DNA of 44,681 bases, taken from contig JAACFA010000035.1 of NCBI GenBank assembly GCA_009937625.1, forward strand, positions 1-44,681, read 5' to 3'. This document shows, piece after piece, positions 17,476 to 25,364 of this stretch. Each line of letters begins with the position of its first letter. The first letter of the stretch is position 1. The position numbers were made by a program, and so were the translations under genes. The notes beneath the pieces are model-generated. The model did no database searches. It was given only the letters and a program-made list of their open reading frames with translations, and was not told where the DNA came from. Source of the stretch: Gammaproteobacteria bacterium. GTDB lineage: Bacteria; Pseudomonadota; Gammaproteobacteria; GCA-001735895.

Positions 17476-17504
17476 ACCCCTTCGATTTCGGTCGAAGGGG
17501 TTTT
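17476..17504 (+). terminator. Terminator after the first amt pair
   Basis: CCCCTTCGA pairs perfectly with TCGAAGGGG around TTTCGG and is followed by TTTTC. It lies 37 nt after the small-protein stop codon. Confidence 0.88.
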
Positions 17505-17525
17505 CATTATCTCCCCGGGTATTTG

Positions 17526-18026
17526 ATGATAAAAGATGCGCTCTCGGCTATACCGAGCCGGCCGGTCCTGTATATCGCGCCCGTTATCGTGATCGTGGTG
17601 CTGCTGCTTTATTACCGGGACCTGTATATCAAGTGCAGCGATATCAGGCAGCATCGTGAGTCACTAAACGAGTTGATACCGACACTGGACGCATCGGCGC
17701 AATTTCGGCTGGCGGAGTTCACCGGGTTTCGCTGGGATAAGGTCAGGATCATTGCGAAGCTCGAACCCGATGTCAGAACTGTCGAATGTCCCTTCGGCTG
17801 GAACTGGGTCAGTGGCCAAAGGGAATCGCTCGCAAATGCCGGATTATTGAGCGCATTGATATTTGCCCAGCAGGGCACGATCGTAAAATATCTCGAAGTG
17901 CGCAATGACGAAGTCGCGTTTCGTGGCGCCGACTCCAGTTTAACCCCGCAAACCGCGGTTTTTAGTGTCGCTACGAATTCCGATAGCGGCAGCGCCGTTG
18001 CTCTGATATTGAATAAAAAAAACTAG
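17526..18026 (+). CDS. Membrane-anchored protein of unknown function
   Basis: 166 aa from the ATG at 17526 (the track begins one codon earlier at TTG). One N-terminal hydrophobic helix (about residues 15-31, VLYIAPVIVIVVLLLYY) would anchor a domain of about 130 residues, probably outside the cytoplasm. It has two Cys (CSDI, VECPFGWNW) and no motif that I recognise. It follows the amt terminator directly, so it must have its own promoter or depend on read-through. The ribosome site is weak. Real gene likely, from length and coding bias; function unknown. Confidence 0.65.
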   Translation: MIKDALSAIPSRPVLYIAPVIVIVVLLLYYRDLYIKCSDIRQHRESLNELIPTLDASAQFRLAEFTGFRWDKVRIIAKLEPDVRTVECPFGWNWVSGQRESLANAGLLSALIFAQQGTIVKYLEVRNDEVAFRGADSSLTPQTAVFSVATNSDSGSAVALILNKKN

Positions 18027-18119
18027 AGTCGTCGGAATATTCGGGCCGTTCCTGTGCAGCCCAAACATTGAAACAAGGTCGCCACAGGCAATCTCTATTT
18101 TCGAACCATGTTGCCGGCT

Positions 18120-18176
18120 TATCGGTACAGAAGATGTCGCTTTGGCGATGTTTTACCGATACGATAATCGTAAAAT
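18120..18176. promoter_or_regulatory. Overlapping inverted repeats upstream of folD
   Basis: TATCGGTA (18120-18127) and TACCGATA (18154-18161) form one inverted repeat; TTTTACCGAT and ATCGTAAAA (to about 18176) form a second that overlaps it. GATAAT inside the latter could be a -10 box. This suggests a control region for folD; no regulator can be named. Confidence 0.35.
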
Positions 18177-18251
18177 TGAGTGTGCGGTTCACGCGGCCGG
18201 GTCGCGCATCATAGCGCCGACATTCTAACTTGCTAACTGGGGGAATCAAAT

Positions 18252-19130
18252 TTGGCCACAATCATCGACGGCAAAGCATTTTCGGCTAACCTGCGCGGCG
18301 AAATCGCGCGCAAGGTTGCAATTCTCAAGCAGAATCATGCGCTGACGCCCGGACTCGCGGTAGTCCTGGTGGGGGAAGATCCGGCCAGCCAGGTTTACGT
18401 GCGCAGCAAGGGCAAGCAAACCGCCGAGGCGGGCATGAATTCCTACGAGCACAAGCTCGACGCGGCTACCAGTCAGGCAGATCTGCTGAGCTTGATCGAC
18501 CGGCTCAACGACGACCCCGACGTGCACGGCATCCTGGTGCAACTGCCCCTCCCGGGCCATATCGACGAGGAAGCGGTGATCAACTCGATTTCGGTAGACA
18601 AGGATGTCGATGGATTTCACCTTTCCAATGTCGGCAGGTTATCGATCGGCGCCGACGGTATCGTGCCCTGTACCCCTCTCGGTTCGTTGATGATGCTCAA
18701 GGATCATCTCGGCGACCTGTCGGGCATGAAGGCCATCGTCGTTGGCCGCTCCAACATCGTTGGCAAGCCAATGGCGGCACTCCTGTTAAAGGAAAGCTGC
18801 ACGGTGACGATCGCGCATTCGCGCACCCGCGACCTTCCCGGCGAATGCCGCCAGGCCGATATCCTGGTGGCCGCGGTCGGACGACCGGAAATGATCAAGG
18901 GTGACTGGATCAAGCCCGGCGCCACGGTAATCGACGTCGGTATCAACCGCATCGAAAACGAAGACGGCAGTACGCGCCTGGTGGGCGACGTCGAGTTCGA
19001 TAGCGCCGCCGAGGTTGCCGCTGCGATTACGCCGGTGCCCGGTGGCGTCGGTCCGATGACCATTGCCTGCCTGTTGCACAATACTATGCAGCAGGCCTGC
19101 CGGTTGAATGGCGTCGAGGTGCCGGAGTAA
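18252..19130 (+). CDS. folD: FolD: methylene-THF dehydrogenase / methenyl-THF cyclohydrolase
   Basis: 292 aa, full length. It interconverts 5,10-methylene-THF and 10-formyl-THF using NADP in the cytoplasm. Seen: [14 protein letters not shown] with the catalytic Lys of the YxxxK motif, LVQLPLP, DVDGFH, the nucleotide-binding [14 protein letters not shown], and [10 protein letters not shown] near the end. The start is TTG at 18252, supported by GGGGGA eight bases upstream and by the usual first residues (ATIIDGKAF). In this setting it oxidises the one-carbon unit that Tdm and methylamine oxidation load onto folate; Fhs at 31462 completes the route to formate with ATP recovery. Confidence 0.96.
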   Translation: MATIIDGKAFSANLRGEIARKVAILKQNHALTPGLAVVLVGEDPASQVYVRSKGKQTAEAGMNSYEHKLDAATSQADLLSLIDRLNDDPDVHGILVQLPLPGHIDEEAVINSISVDKDVDGFHLSNVGRLSIGADGIVPCTPLGSLMMLKDHLGDLSGMKAIVVGRSNIVGKPMAALLLKESCTVTIAHSRTRDLPGECRQADILVAAVGRPEMIKGDWIKPGATVIDVGINRIENEDGSTRLVGDVEFDSAAEVAAAITPVPGGVGPMTIACLLHNTMQQACRLNGVEVPE

Positions 19131-19212
19131 GGCGGGCCGGTTCTGTTCGAGGTCCATCTAGCCTGTTAAACATGGTAAATTCGGGTCGTTTCGTACCTGT
19201 GCCGGGCTGCTT

Positions 19213-19680
19213 ATGTCCCCGATCCTGAAACGTAGTTTGATATTTATAGTCTTGATGGCGGCCGGGCTGGTGTTGTACATGTCCTGGTACAACATCAAGG
19301 CTGAACGTTTTAACGAGACTGCAATTCCCTACCTGGAACAGGCCCTGCCAAAGTTAACCAGCTGGCAATATCCAGAACTCGAGATGCTGTTGTCTCCTAC
19401 GGCAAAGACCGTATTTGCATCCGATAAAGTTCGGGCTGCTTATCAAGAGTTTAGCCAGTTAGGGCAGCTGCAATCGATGAGCCGACCCGAATTCATGGGA
19501 AATCGCTCCGAGACTTTCGAGGAGCTGGGGGATGTCGAGTTAATCGCCTACCAGGTGCAGCTGGAGTTCGAAACCGGACCGGCCGTGATAAAACTGAACC
19601 TGGCCAGCGACGGCCAGCGCTACTACATCCATCACTTCGGTATTCACTCGCATATATTCGCCGATCACGACGATTCCTAG
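19213..19680 (+). CDS. Small membrane-anchored protein of unknown function
   Basis: 155 aa. An N-terminal hydrophobic helix (about residues 8-26, SLIFIVLMAAGLVLYMSWY) without a clear cleavage site anchors a domain of about 125 residues, probably periplasmic. The second half (VQLEFETGPAVIKLNLASDGQRYYIHHFGIHS) reads like alternating beta-strands. No cysteines and no motif recognised. It lies 82 nt after folD on the same strand and may be in its transcript. About 275 nt without a gene follow before the second amt. Confidence 0.7.
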   Translation: MSPILKRSLIFIVLMAAGLVLYMSWYNIKAERFNETAIPYLEQALPKLTSWQYPELEMLLSPTAKTVFASDKVRAAYQEFSQLGQLQSMSRPEFMGNRSETFEELGDVELIAYQVQLEFETGPAVIKLNLASDGQRYYIHHFGIHSHIFADHDDS

Positions 19681-19954
19681 GCTTAATTTCCGCAGCCATT
19701 GCATGGTCATAGGCACCAACATGGTGCGAAAATTCTTTGTAAAACAAGAACATGGCTATCGTTATATAGATTGGTTATGATTGCGCGGTGCGGCCGGTGG
19801 CACTGCCGGAAGCCCGATAATAATTAAGCGCTCCAGGATCGATATGTGGCGGCCGCCGACCGGCCGGCATGGGCAAACGGACCGCAATCGCGGGAAGCAT
19901 TTGGATTACTGTTGGAGAACAGACACTATAACTTAACTAATAGGGGGAGGCGTA

Positions 19955-21259
19955 ATGACACCTGCAGAACTAGAGTCCGCGTTAACGTGGGCCAACACGA
20001 TAAACCTCGAGGTTTACTATTACTGGTGTACCGCCATCATGATCCTGATCCACGCGGGCTTCATGATGTACGAGATGGGCGCTTCGAGAGTCAAGCACAC
20101 GCTCGCCGCCGGTACCAAGAACGTCCTGGCATTTGCCTACATGATCCCGACTTTCTGGATGTTCGGATGGTGGATCTACCTGGCGATGTACCAGGGTTTC
20201 ACGCCCGACTGGGAAGCCGGCGCGGGTGGCGTACCCTGGGGCGATAGCATGGGCCCGAATCTGCAGGATAACGCTTCCGGCGTATTCTGGGGCGCGTTTA
20301 CGCTGTTTGCCTGTACCACCGCTTCGATCATGTCAGGCGCGGTTATCGAGCGCATCCGTATGACCGCCTTCATTCTCCTCGCGGTTATTCTCGGCTCGGT
20401 GGTGTGGATCCTGTCCGCGTCCTGGGGCTGGCATTACGCCGGCTGGATGGTCACCGACTGGGGTTACCACGACTTCGGCGCCTCCGGTGTGGTGCACATC
20501 ATTTCGGGTTTCTTCGCACTGGGCGTGCTGATCCATCTCGGCCCGCGTATTGGCAAGTTCAACGCCGACGGCTCGGCCAATGTGATCCGCGGCCATAGCC
20601 TGCCGATGACCATGGTTGGATTGATGCTGATCGTGACCGGCTTCTTCGGCTTCCTCGGTGGTTGCCTGTTCTACGGCGGCGGTGGCCCGACCGGTATCGG
20701 TCAGTGGACCAATATCTATGGTATGCCGACCACGCTCTCGGCTATCTGTTTCAACACCTTGATGGGTATCGCAGGTGGCATGATCGGAGCCTATACCAAG
20801 ACTCGCGATCCCTTCTGGATGATGTCGGGCGCACTTTGCGGCGTTATTTCGGTCGCAGCCGGCATGGACCTTTACTACCCGGGTCTCGCCTTCGTACTCG
20901 CCTTTGTGGGTGGCGTGATTGGACCGATGGCGGCGCAATTCGTCGAAAAGATGGGTATCGACGACGCGGTTGGCGCGGTCTCGGTGCATGGCGTCTGCGG
21001 CATCCTCGGGCTGGTGTTTGCCGGTATTTTCCTCGGCGGCTATCCCCAGTTTGCGGATAATATTCCGTCGATCACCTTCGGCGGCCAGTTCAAGGGCATG
21101 ATCGTTATGGTCCTGCTCGGTTTTATACCGGGATTCGTGTTCGCCTGGATCTTCAAGGCACTGGGTATTCTGCGCGCCAGCGACGGCGTCCAGGAAGTCG
21201 GTATGGATGTCGAAATCGAAGCCATGGCCTACCCTGAAGACATCAAGACAATCAACTAG
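19955..21259 (+). CDS. amt: Amt-family ammonium/methylammonium transporter, second copy
   Basis: 434 aa, about eleven spans. The pore histidines are in SGVVHIISG and AVSVHGVCG, and the preceding Asp is kept (HDFGASGVVH). It is clearly a paralogue of the first copy (shared LEVYYYWCTAIMILIHAGFMMYEMGASR region, ASWGWHYAGWM, IGKFNADGSANVI). The ribosome site is GGGGGAGG. The stop codon TAG is part of the ribosome site (TAGGAGA) of the small membrane gene that follows, so the two are tightly coupled. It lies convergent to a cupin gene and near tmm, which suggests that it serves methylamine or ammonia uptake. Confidence 0.92.
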   Translation: MTPAELESALTWANTINLEVYYYWCTAIMILIHAGFMMYEMGASRVKHTLAAGTKNVLAFAYMIPTFWMFGWWIYLAMYQGFTPDWEAGAGGVPWGDSMGPNLQDNASGVFWGAFTLFACTTASIMSGAVIERIRMTAFILLAVILGSVVWILSASWGWHYAGWMVTDWGYHDFGASGVVHIISGFFALGVLIHLGPRIGKFNADGSANVIRGHSLPMTMVGLMLIVTGFFGFLGGCLFYGGGGPTGIGQWTNIYGMPTTLSAICFNTLMGIAGGMIGAYTKTRDPFWMMSGALCGVISVAAGMDLYYPGLAFVLAFVGGVIGPMAAQFVEKMGIDDAVGAVSVHGVCGILGLVFAGIFLGGYPQFADNIPSITFGGQFKGMIVMVLLGFIPGFVFAWIFKALGILRASDGVQEVGMDVEIEAMAYPEDIKTIN

Positions 21260-21269
21260 GAGAATAAAT

Positions 21270-21479
21270 ATGTTTAACTCAAGTCCAATCGAAACCTGGG
21301 ACGGCGCGGCAGCTTTCTTCTCCTTCGCCGGATCCGCCGGTATCTGGTTCTGGATTGCCGTAATCCTGTGTATCGTTCCGCTGTTCGTGACGCTGAAGAC
21401 CGAGAATCATCATGAAACTCAGCACAAGTTCAGAAGCGACGATAGCGACAGTACGCACGGTGTTGAAAAAGGCAGTTAG
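21270..21479 (+). CDS. Small single-span membrane protein paired with the second Amt
   Basis: 69 aa from the ATG at 21270. The track start at 21207 lies inside amt; the true start follows TAGGAGAATAAAT. A hydrophobic helix (about residues 23-40, AGIWFWIAVILCIVPLFV) is followed by a polar tail rich in His, Asp, Ser and Lys. The layout (short N-terminus, one span, charged tail) matches the partner of the first amt at 17191, though residue identity is low. A strong terminator follows 20 nt later. Confidence 0.8.
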   Translation: MFNSSPIETWDGAAAFFSFAGSAGIWFWIAVILCIVPLFVTLKTENHHETQHKFRSDDSDSTHGVEKGS

Positions 21480-21498
21480 ATCCACCGCTTGAAAATGA

Positions 21499-21531
21499 AG
21501 CCTCGCCTGGAAACAGGTGGGGCTTTTTTTT
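21499..21531 (+). terminator. Terminator after the second amt pair
   Basis: AGCCTCGCCTG pairs with CAGGTGGGGCT (11 bp with two G-T pairs) around a GAAA loop, then eight T. Confidence 0.92.
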
Positions 21532-21578
21532 GTGCTGGCGGAAATTTTCTCGAACTCAGAATCGCCGCTCCAGCTGAC

Positions 21579-21959
21579 TTACAACTGCTTGAGCTCTTCC
21601 TCGTCGAGCGCCCGATTACTGCCGCGCAGCATCACCAGCAGGGTGCACCCCTGAGGCGCATGCGAGCTGTGTTTCGAGCCCGGGCCGAAACGCACGAAGT
21701 CGCCGGCGCGGTAGCTGCTGCCGTCGCAGTCGACGAGTTCTCCGTCCATCACCAGGAATTCCTCGAACCCGGTGTGTTCATGAGGCTTCGATCGGGCGCC
21801 GGCGTCCATGCGCAGCAGAAAGCACTCGAAGTCATCGTTCAAGCGCTCGCCGCTAAGCGGCAGCCAGGACATACCCGGCACCGGGGTGCCGTAACGATCG
21901 TAGGGGATAAAGTTTCCATCCCCGGTGTTGATGATTTGCCGCAAACTGGTGTCGAGCAT
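21579..21959 (-). CDS. Single-domain cupin protein (ChrR-like)
   Basis: 126 aa, one cupin barrel. Likely metal ligands are seen in PHEHTGFEEFLVMDGEL (His, His, Glu) and in PGSKHSSHAPQGC (His). The substrate is unknown; similar small cupins are metal-binding sensors or oxygenases. It is convergent with the second amt pair and downstream of tmm on the same strand, but tmm has its own terminator 190 nt before it, so it is probably expressed separately. It is cytoplasmic, with no signal peptide. Confidence 0.85.
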   Translation of the reverse strand: MLDTSLRQIINTGDGNFIPYDRYGTPVPGMSWLPLSGERLNDDFECFLLRMDAGARSKPHEHTGFEEFLVMDGELVDCDGSSYRAGDFVRFGPGSKHSSHAPQGCTLLVMLRGSNRALDEEELKQL

Positions 21960-22150
21960 GATCTCTGGATTCTCCGCCTGATACGCCTTTGTAAACAGGC
22001 GCAGTTTCTGTCGATTGCGCAGGGATTACAAGCCCCCGCGAGCGCCGATTCTGCGCGCCCGTATCAATTTTACGGGTGAGCTGGCGCCCTATTTATAACC
22101 CGGGGCGAGTGTCGATTGATTCAAGTGGTTTTCGACCGCTGCCGAAGGCC

Positions 22151-22180
22151 AAAGAAAGGGCGCGCCGCCCGGCACGCCCC
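22151..22180 (-). terminator. Terminator of tmm (minus strand)
   Basis: Read on the minus strand, GGGCGTGCC pairs with GGCGCGCCC around GGGC, followed by TTTCTTT. It lies 27 nt past the tmm stop codon. Confidence 0.75.
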
Positions 22181-22206
22181 TTGAGAGACTACATTGAGAG
22201 AGGTAG

Positions 22207-23550
22207 TCAGGATTCCGCCAGGTAACTCTCCAGTGAATCATCGAGTGCGTCTTTCCACGGTGTGTGGTGCGCCGGCGCCATGGTACCGGTCAGCGCCGAC
22301 TTGTAGCCATGATCGCGGAAAGTCATGATGTTTTCCTTTTTGTGCTTCTTCCACTGGAAGAAAGCCTCGTTCGAACCGGCACAGTCGAACTCGGGATAAT
22401 CGGTCAAGGCCATGAGGTCCATCGTGTACTTGCCCTGGAATTCGATCGCGCCGTAATCGTCCGGAATGTTGTCCTCGGCCTCGCGCCATTTTTCGATGTC
22501 GGCGTTCATTTCGGCTTCCGACGGCAGGTCGAGCCGACCCATGATGACGTCACGCGCGTACCATGCCTGCGCATCGAACATGTTGAAGGTATACCACTGA
22601 TCCTGCATGCCGAGATACATCAGCTTGGGATTCGGCGTCCACACCACGCCGTTGTAGAGGTTGACCGGGTACAGGCGGTTATTGGTCTTCAGCTTCAGGT
22701 TCTCGGCCATGAACGGGAAGTGGTGCAGGTAGCCGGTGCAGAGAATAATGGCGTCGACTTCAGCGGTAGTGCCATCCTTGAAAGTCGCGGTGTTCCTGTC
22801 GACCTTCTCCAGCAGCGGCACCTCTTTCCAGTTGTCGGGCCACTTGTAGCCCATCGGTGCGGTGCGGTGCGAGACCGTGACCGATTTGCAGCCGTATTTC
22901 CAGCATTGCGAACCGATATCCTCGGCCGAGTAGGAAGTGCCGATGATCAGGATATCCTTGTCCTTGAATTCCATCGCGTCACGAAAATCGTGCGCATGCA
23001 GCACGCGCCCGTTGAATGTATCGAAGCCCGGGAACTCGGGTACGTTCGGGGTCGAGAAGTGGCCGGTAGCGACGATAACGTGATCGAATTCCTCGGTGTA
23101 CTCGACGTCTTTCTCGTGATCCTGCACGGTGACGTGAAACATGCCTTCGTGCTCGTCGTAGTGCACGTGACGCACCGGCGAATTGAAACGAATCCAGTCA
23201 CGTACGCCGGCTTTCCTGACGCGGCCCTCGATATAGTCGAACAGTACGGCGCGTGGCGGGTAAGACGCGATCGGCCGTCCAAAATGTTCCTCGAAGGAAT
23301 AATCCGCGAATTCGAGTCCTTCCTTCGGGCCGTTGGACCAGAGATAGCGGTACATGCTGCCGTGCACCGGTTCGCCGTGCTCGTCGAGGCCGGTTCTCCA
23401 GGTGTAATTCCAGAGGCCACCCCAGTCGGACTGCTTCTCGAAACAGACGATATCCGGGATGTCGGCGCCTTTTTCCTTCGCCGACTGAAATGCCCTGAGT
23501 TGCGCCAGGCCGCTCGGGCCGGCACCAATGACTGCAACACGCTTGCTCAT
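22207..23550 (-). CDS. tmm: Trimethylamine monooxygenase (flavin-containing monooxygenase)
   Basis: 447 aa, the length of known bacterial Tmm. It oxidises trimethylamine to TMAO with FAD, NADPH and oxygen. Seen: FAD site GAGPSG near the start, [20 protein letters not shown], the FMO-type segment [11 protein letters not shown], the NADPH site GTSYSAED, and [10 protein letters not shown] near the C-terminal third. The whole chain reads like the Tmm of Methylocella and Ruegeria as I remember it. It is divergent from an XRE-cupin regulator, ends at its own terminator, and its product TMAO would be the substrate of Tdm. It is a marker of marine methylated-amine use. Confidence 0.95.
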   Translation of the reverse strand: MSKRVAVIGAGPSGLAQLRAFQSAKEKGADIPDIVCFEKQSDWGGLWNYTWRTGLDEHGEPVHGSMYRYLWSNGPKEGLEFADYSFEEHFGRPIASYPPRAVLFDYIEGRVRKAGVRDWIRFNSPVRHVHYDEHEGMFHVTVQDHEKDVEYTEEFDHVIVATGHFSTPNVPEFPGFDTFNGRVLHAHDFRDAMEFKDKDILIIGTSYSAEDIGSQCWKYGCKSVTVSHRTAPMGYKWPDNWKEVPLLEKVDRNTATFKDGTTAEVDAIILCTGYLHHFPFMAENLKLKTNNRLYPVNLYNGVVWTPNPKLMYLGMQDQWYTFNMFDAQAWYARDVIMGRLDLPSEAEMNADIEKWREAEDNIPDDYGAIEFQGKYTMDLMALTDYPEFDCAGSNEAFFQWKKHKKENIMTFRDHGYKSALTGTMAPAHHTPWKDALDDSLESYLAES

Positions 23551-23759
23551 CTAGTCCTCCAATTACCTGATTCTGGATAAATTCCCTATGTGCACAGGGC
23601 TTTAATTATGAGCCGCCAAGATTAGGCAATAACGCCACGATGGTCAACTAAATGGCCTGAATTCGGGCGGGGTTCCCGGCTGCCGGCTTTAACCTCGATT
23701 TGCAATCGCAGGTTCGGTGCGGTTTGATACGTATCCCACTGTAGACGGTACAAAAATCG
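23551..23759. promoter_or_regulatory. Divergent tmm/XRE-cupin control region
   Basis: 209 nt between divergent starts. The only clear symmetric element is CCCTATGTGCACAGGG (inner TGTGCACA, 23589-23596), about 40 nt before the tmm ATG and downstream of a CATAAT-like -10 on the minus strand, where a repressor could act. No strong promoter was recognised for the regulator. Confidence 0.35.
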
Positions 23760-24392
23760 ATGTCCGATCACGACAAGCAACAGGCCAGGGACGATACGAT
23801 ACAGCAACACAGTGTCGAGGCACTTGAGATTGCGATTGGCAAGCAGGTGCGCGCGTCGCGCAAGCGCCTCAACCTGACAGTTGCCGCGCTCGCCAAGCAG
23901 GCGCAGCTCTCGACCGGCATGCTGTCCAAGATCGAAAACGGCCAAACCTCACCCTCGCTGGCGACGCTGACCTCGCTCGCCAACGCGCTGCAGGTGCCGG
24001 TGACCTCCTTTTTTCGGGGCTATGAAGAACAGCGCGATGTCACCTATATCAAGGCGGGGGAGGGACTGCCGATCGAGCGGCGCGGCTCTGGCGCCGGGCA
24101 CCAGTACCAGCTGCTCGGGCACACCATCGGCAAGCCCTACAATATCGAACCCTACCTGATTACCATCGACGACCAGTCCGAAGTGTTTCCTGTGTTTCAA
24201 CACGCCGGCACCGAGCTGATTTACATGCTCGAGGGCCGGGTTATCTACCGCCACGCCAATAAAACCTACACGCTGGAGGCGGGTGACACGCTATTTTTCG
24301 ATGCCGAGGCCTCGCACGGCCCGGATGAGATACAAAAACTGCCCTGTCGTTACCTGTCGATCATCGTTTCGGAGTCGTCTGCTGCTCAGTAA
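23760..24392 (+). CDS. XRE-family regulator with C-terminal cupin sensor domain
   Basis: 210 aa. A helix-turn-helix of the XRE type (about residues 25-85, with IGKQVRASRKRLNLTVAALAKQAQLSTGMLSKIENGQTSPSLATLTSLANAL) is joined to a cupin_2 barrel (about 125-205, HAGTELIYMLEGRVIYRHANKTYTLEAGDTLFFDAEASHG). Such proteins sense a small ligand in the barrel and often control amine or sulfur-compound use. It lies between divergent tmm and the mgs-gmaS operon, the best candidate regulator of both. A GTTTCCT-GTA-AGGAAAC palindrome directly after its stop codon is a likely binding site before mgsA. Confidence 0.92.
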   Translation: MSDHDKQQARDDTIQQHSVEALEIAIGKQVRASRKRLNLTVAALAKQAQLSTGMLSKIENGQTSPSLATLTSLANALQVPVTSFFRGYEEQRDVTYIKAGEGLPIERRGSGAGHQYQLLGHTIGKPYNIEPYLITIDDQSEVFPVFQHAGTELIYMLEGRVIYRHANKTYTLEAGDTLFFDAEASHGPDEIQKLPCRYLSIIVSESSAAQ

Positions 24393-24409
24393 GTTTCCTG
24401 TAAGGAAAC
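24393..24409. promoter_or_regulatory. Palindrome upstream of the mgs operon
   Basis: GTTTCCT-GTA-AGGAAAC, a perfect 7-bp inverted repeat, begins at the base after the XRE-cupin stop codon and lies 81 nt before mgsA. It is either an operator for that regulator or a weak terminator; it lacks a clean run of T. A similar GTTTCC/GGAAAC pair flanks the first amt promoter. Confidence 0.5.
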
Positions 24410-24489
24410 AAAATTTCATTTCAGTTGACCTTTGGCGTCGGCTTGAGTAATCTCAGGCGGTTAAATTTTCTCTCGCGGGAGTAACCGAC

Positions 24490-25364
24490 ATGTGCGGAAT
24501 AGCAGGTGTTTTATACAAGCAGGCGGGCAACCACGAAATCGGCAAAACGCTGATCGAAATGCTCGATGGCTGCCAGCATCGCGGACCGGACAGCACCGGC
24601 TTCGCGCTGTATGGCGAGGATAAGGATTTGCTGCAGCTGCGATTTATCGTGCCGACCGATGCCGGTGCTTGCCAGGACGCGATCGACGGTATCGCGACGC
24701 TGCTCGAGCGCCACGGAGCGACTATCGAATCCGAGCTGTCGGTGGGTTGCTCCTACCAGATCTCGGTCAATTTCGAAGGTGACCTGCTGGCTTTCACCAA
24801 GGACATCGAGGAACACGCCAAACTGGTCTCGGTCGGGCACGCGCTCGATATCATCAAGGACGACGGCACCGCGCACGAACTCGACGAGCTTTATCACGTC
24901 GGCGAGGTCAGGGGTACCCACGGTATCGGGCACGTGCGGCGCACCCGTTCTGGGCCACCGGCTTCGAAGACATAGCGATCGTGCACAACGGGCAGATCAC
25001 CAATTACTGGAAAATGCGCCGCCGGCTGGAACGCCGCGGTTTCACCTTCCATACCGATAACGACAGCGAACTGGTCGCGGTGTATCTCGCCGACAAACTG
25101 GAACAGGGCGAGACGCTCGACAGCGTGCTGGAAACAGCGATCGCGGACCTGGACGGCACGTTTTCGTTCCTGGTGTCGACGCCAAACGAAATCGGCTACG
25201 CCAAGGACAACCTGGCGGCCAAGCCGATGGTGCTCTACGAAACCGACGACATGATTGCCATCGCCTCCGAGGAGGTCAGCCTGAATCGACTGTTTCCAGG
25301 GCAATCCATCAATTCAACCGAACCGGCCCCGGGGACCTTTCAGACATGGTCACGATCGATTTAA
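24490..25364 (+). pseudogene. mgsA: mgsA-like class II glutamine amidotransferase, broken by a ~34-nt deletion and frameshift
   Basis: It is read as two track ORFs, 24490-24975 and 24981-25364 (GTG-initiated in the track), which together match GlxB along its length. The first part starts MCGIAG with the nucleophile Cys2 and reaches GTHGIGHVR; the homologous frame resumes at HPFWATGFEDIAIVHNGQITNYW from 24942. Compared with GlxB (GHTRMATESDVDIRSAHPYW), eleven residues, including the glutamine-binding MATES stretch, are missing and the frame shifts. A 34-nt loss would restore a 302-aa protein. As written it is inactive. Either the gene is dead, with GlxB at 12003 possibly covering for it, or the assembly is wrong here. 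The 3' end overlaps mgsBC by 19 nt. Confidence 0.85.
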
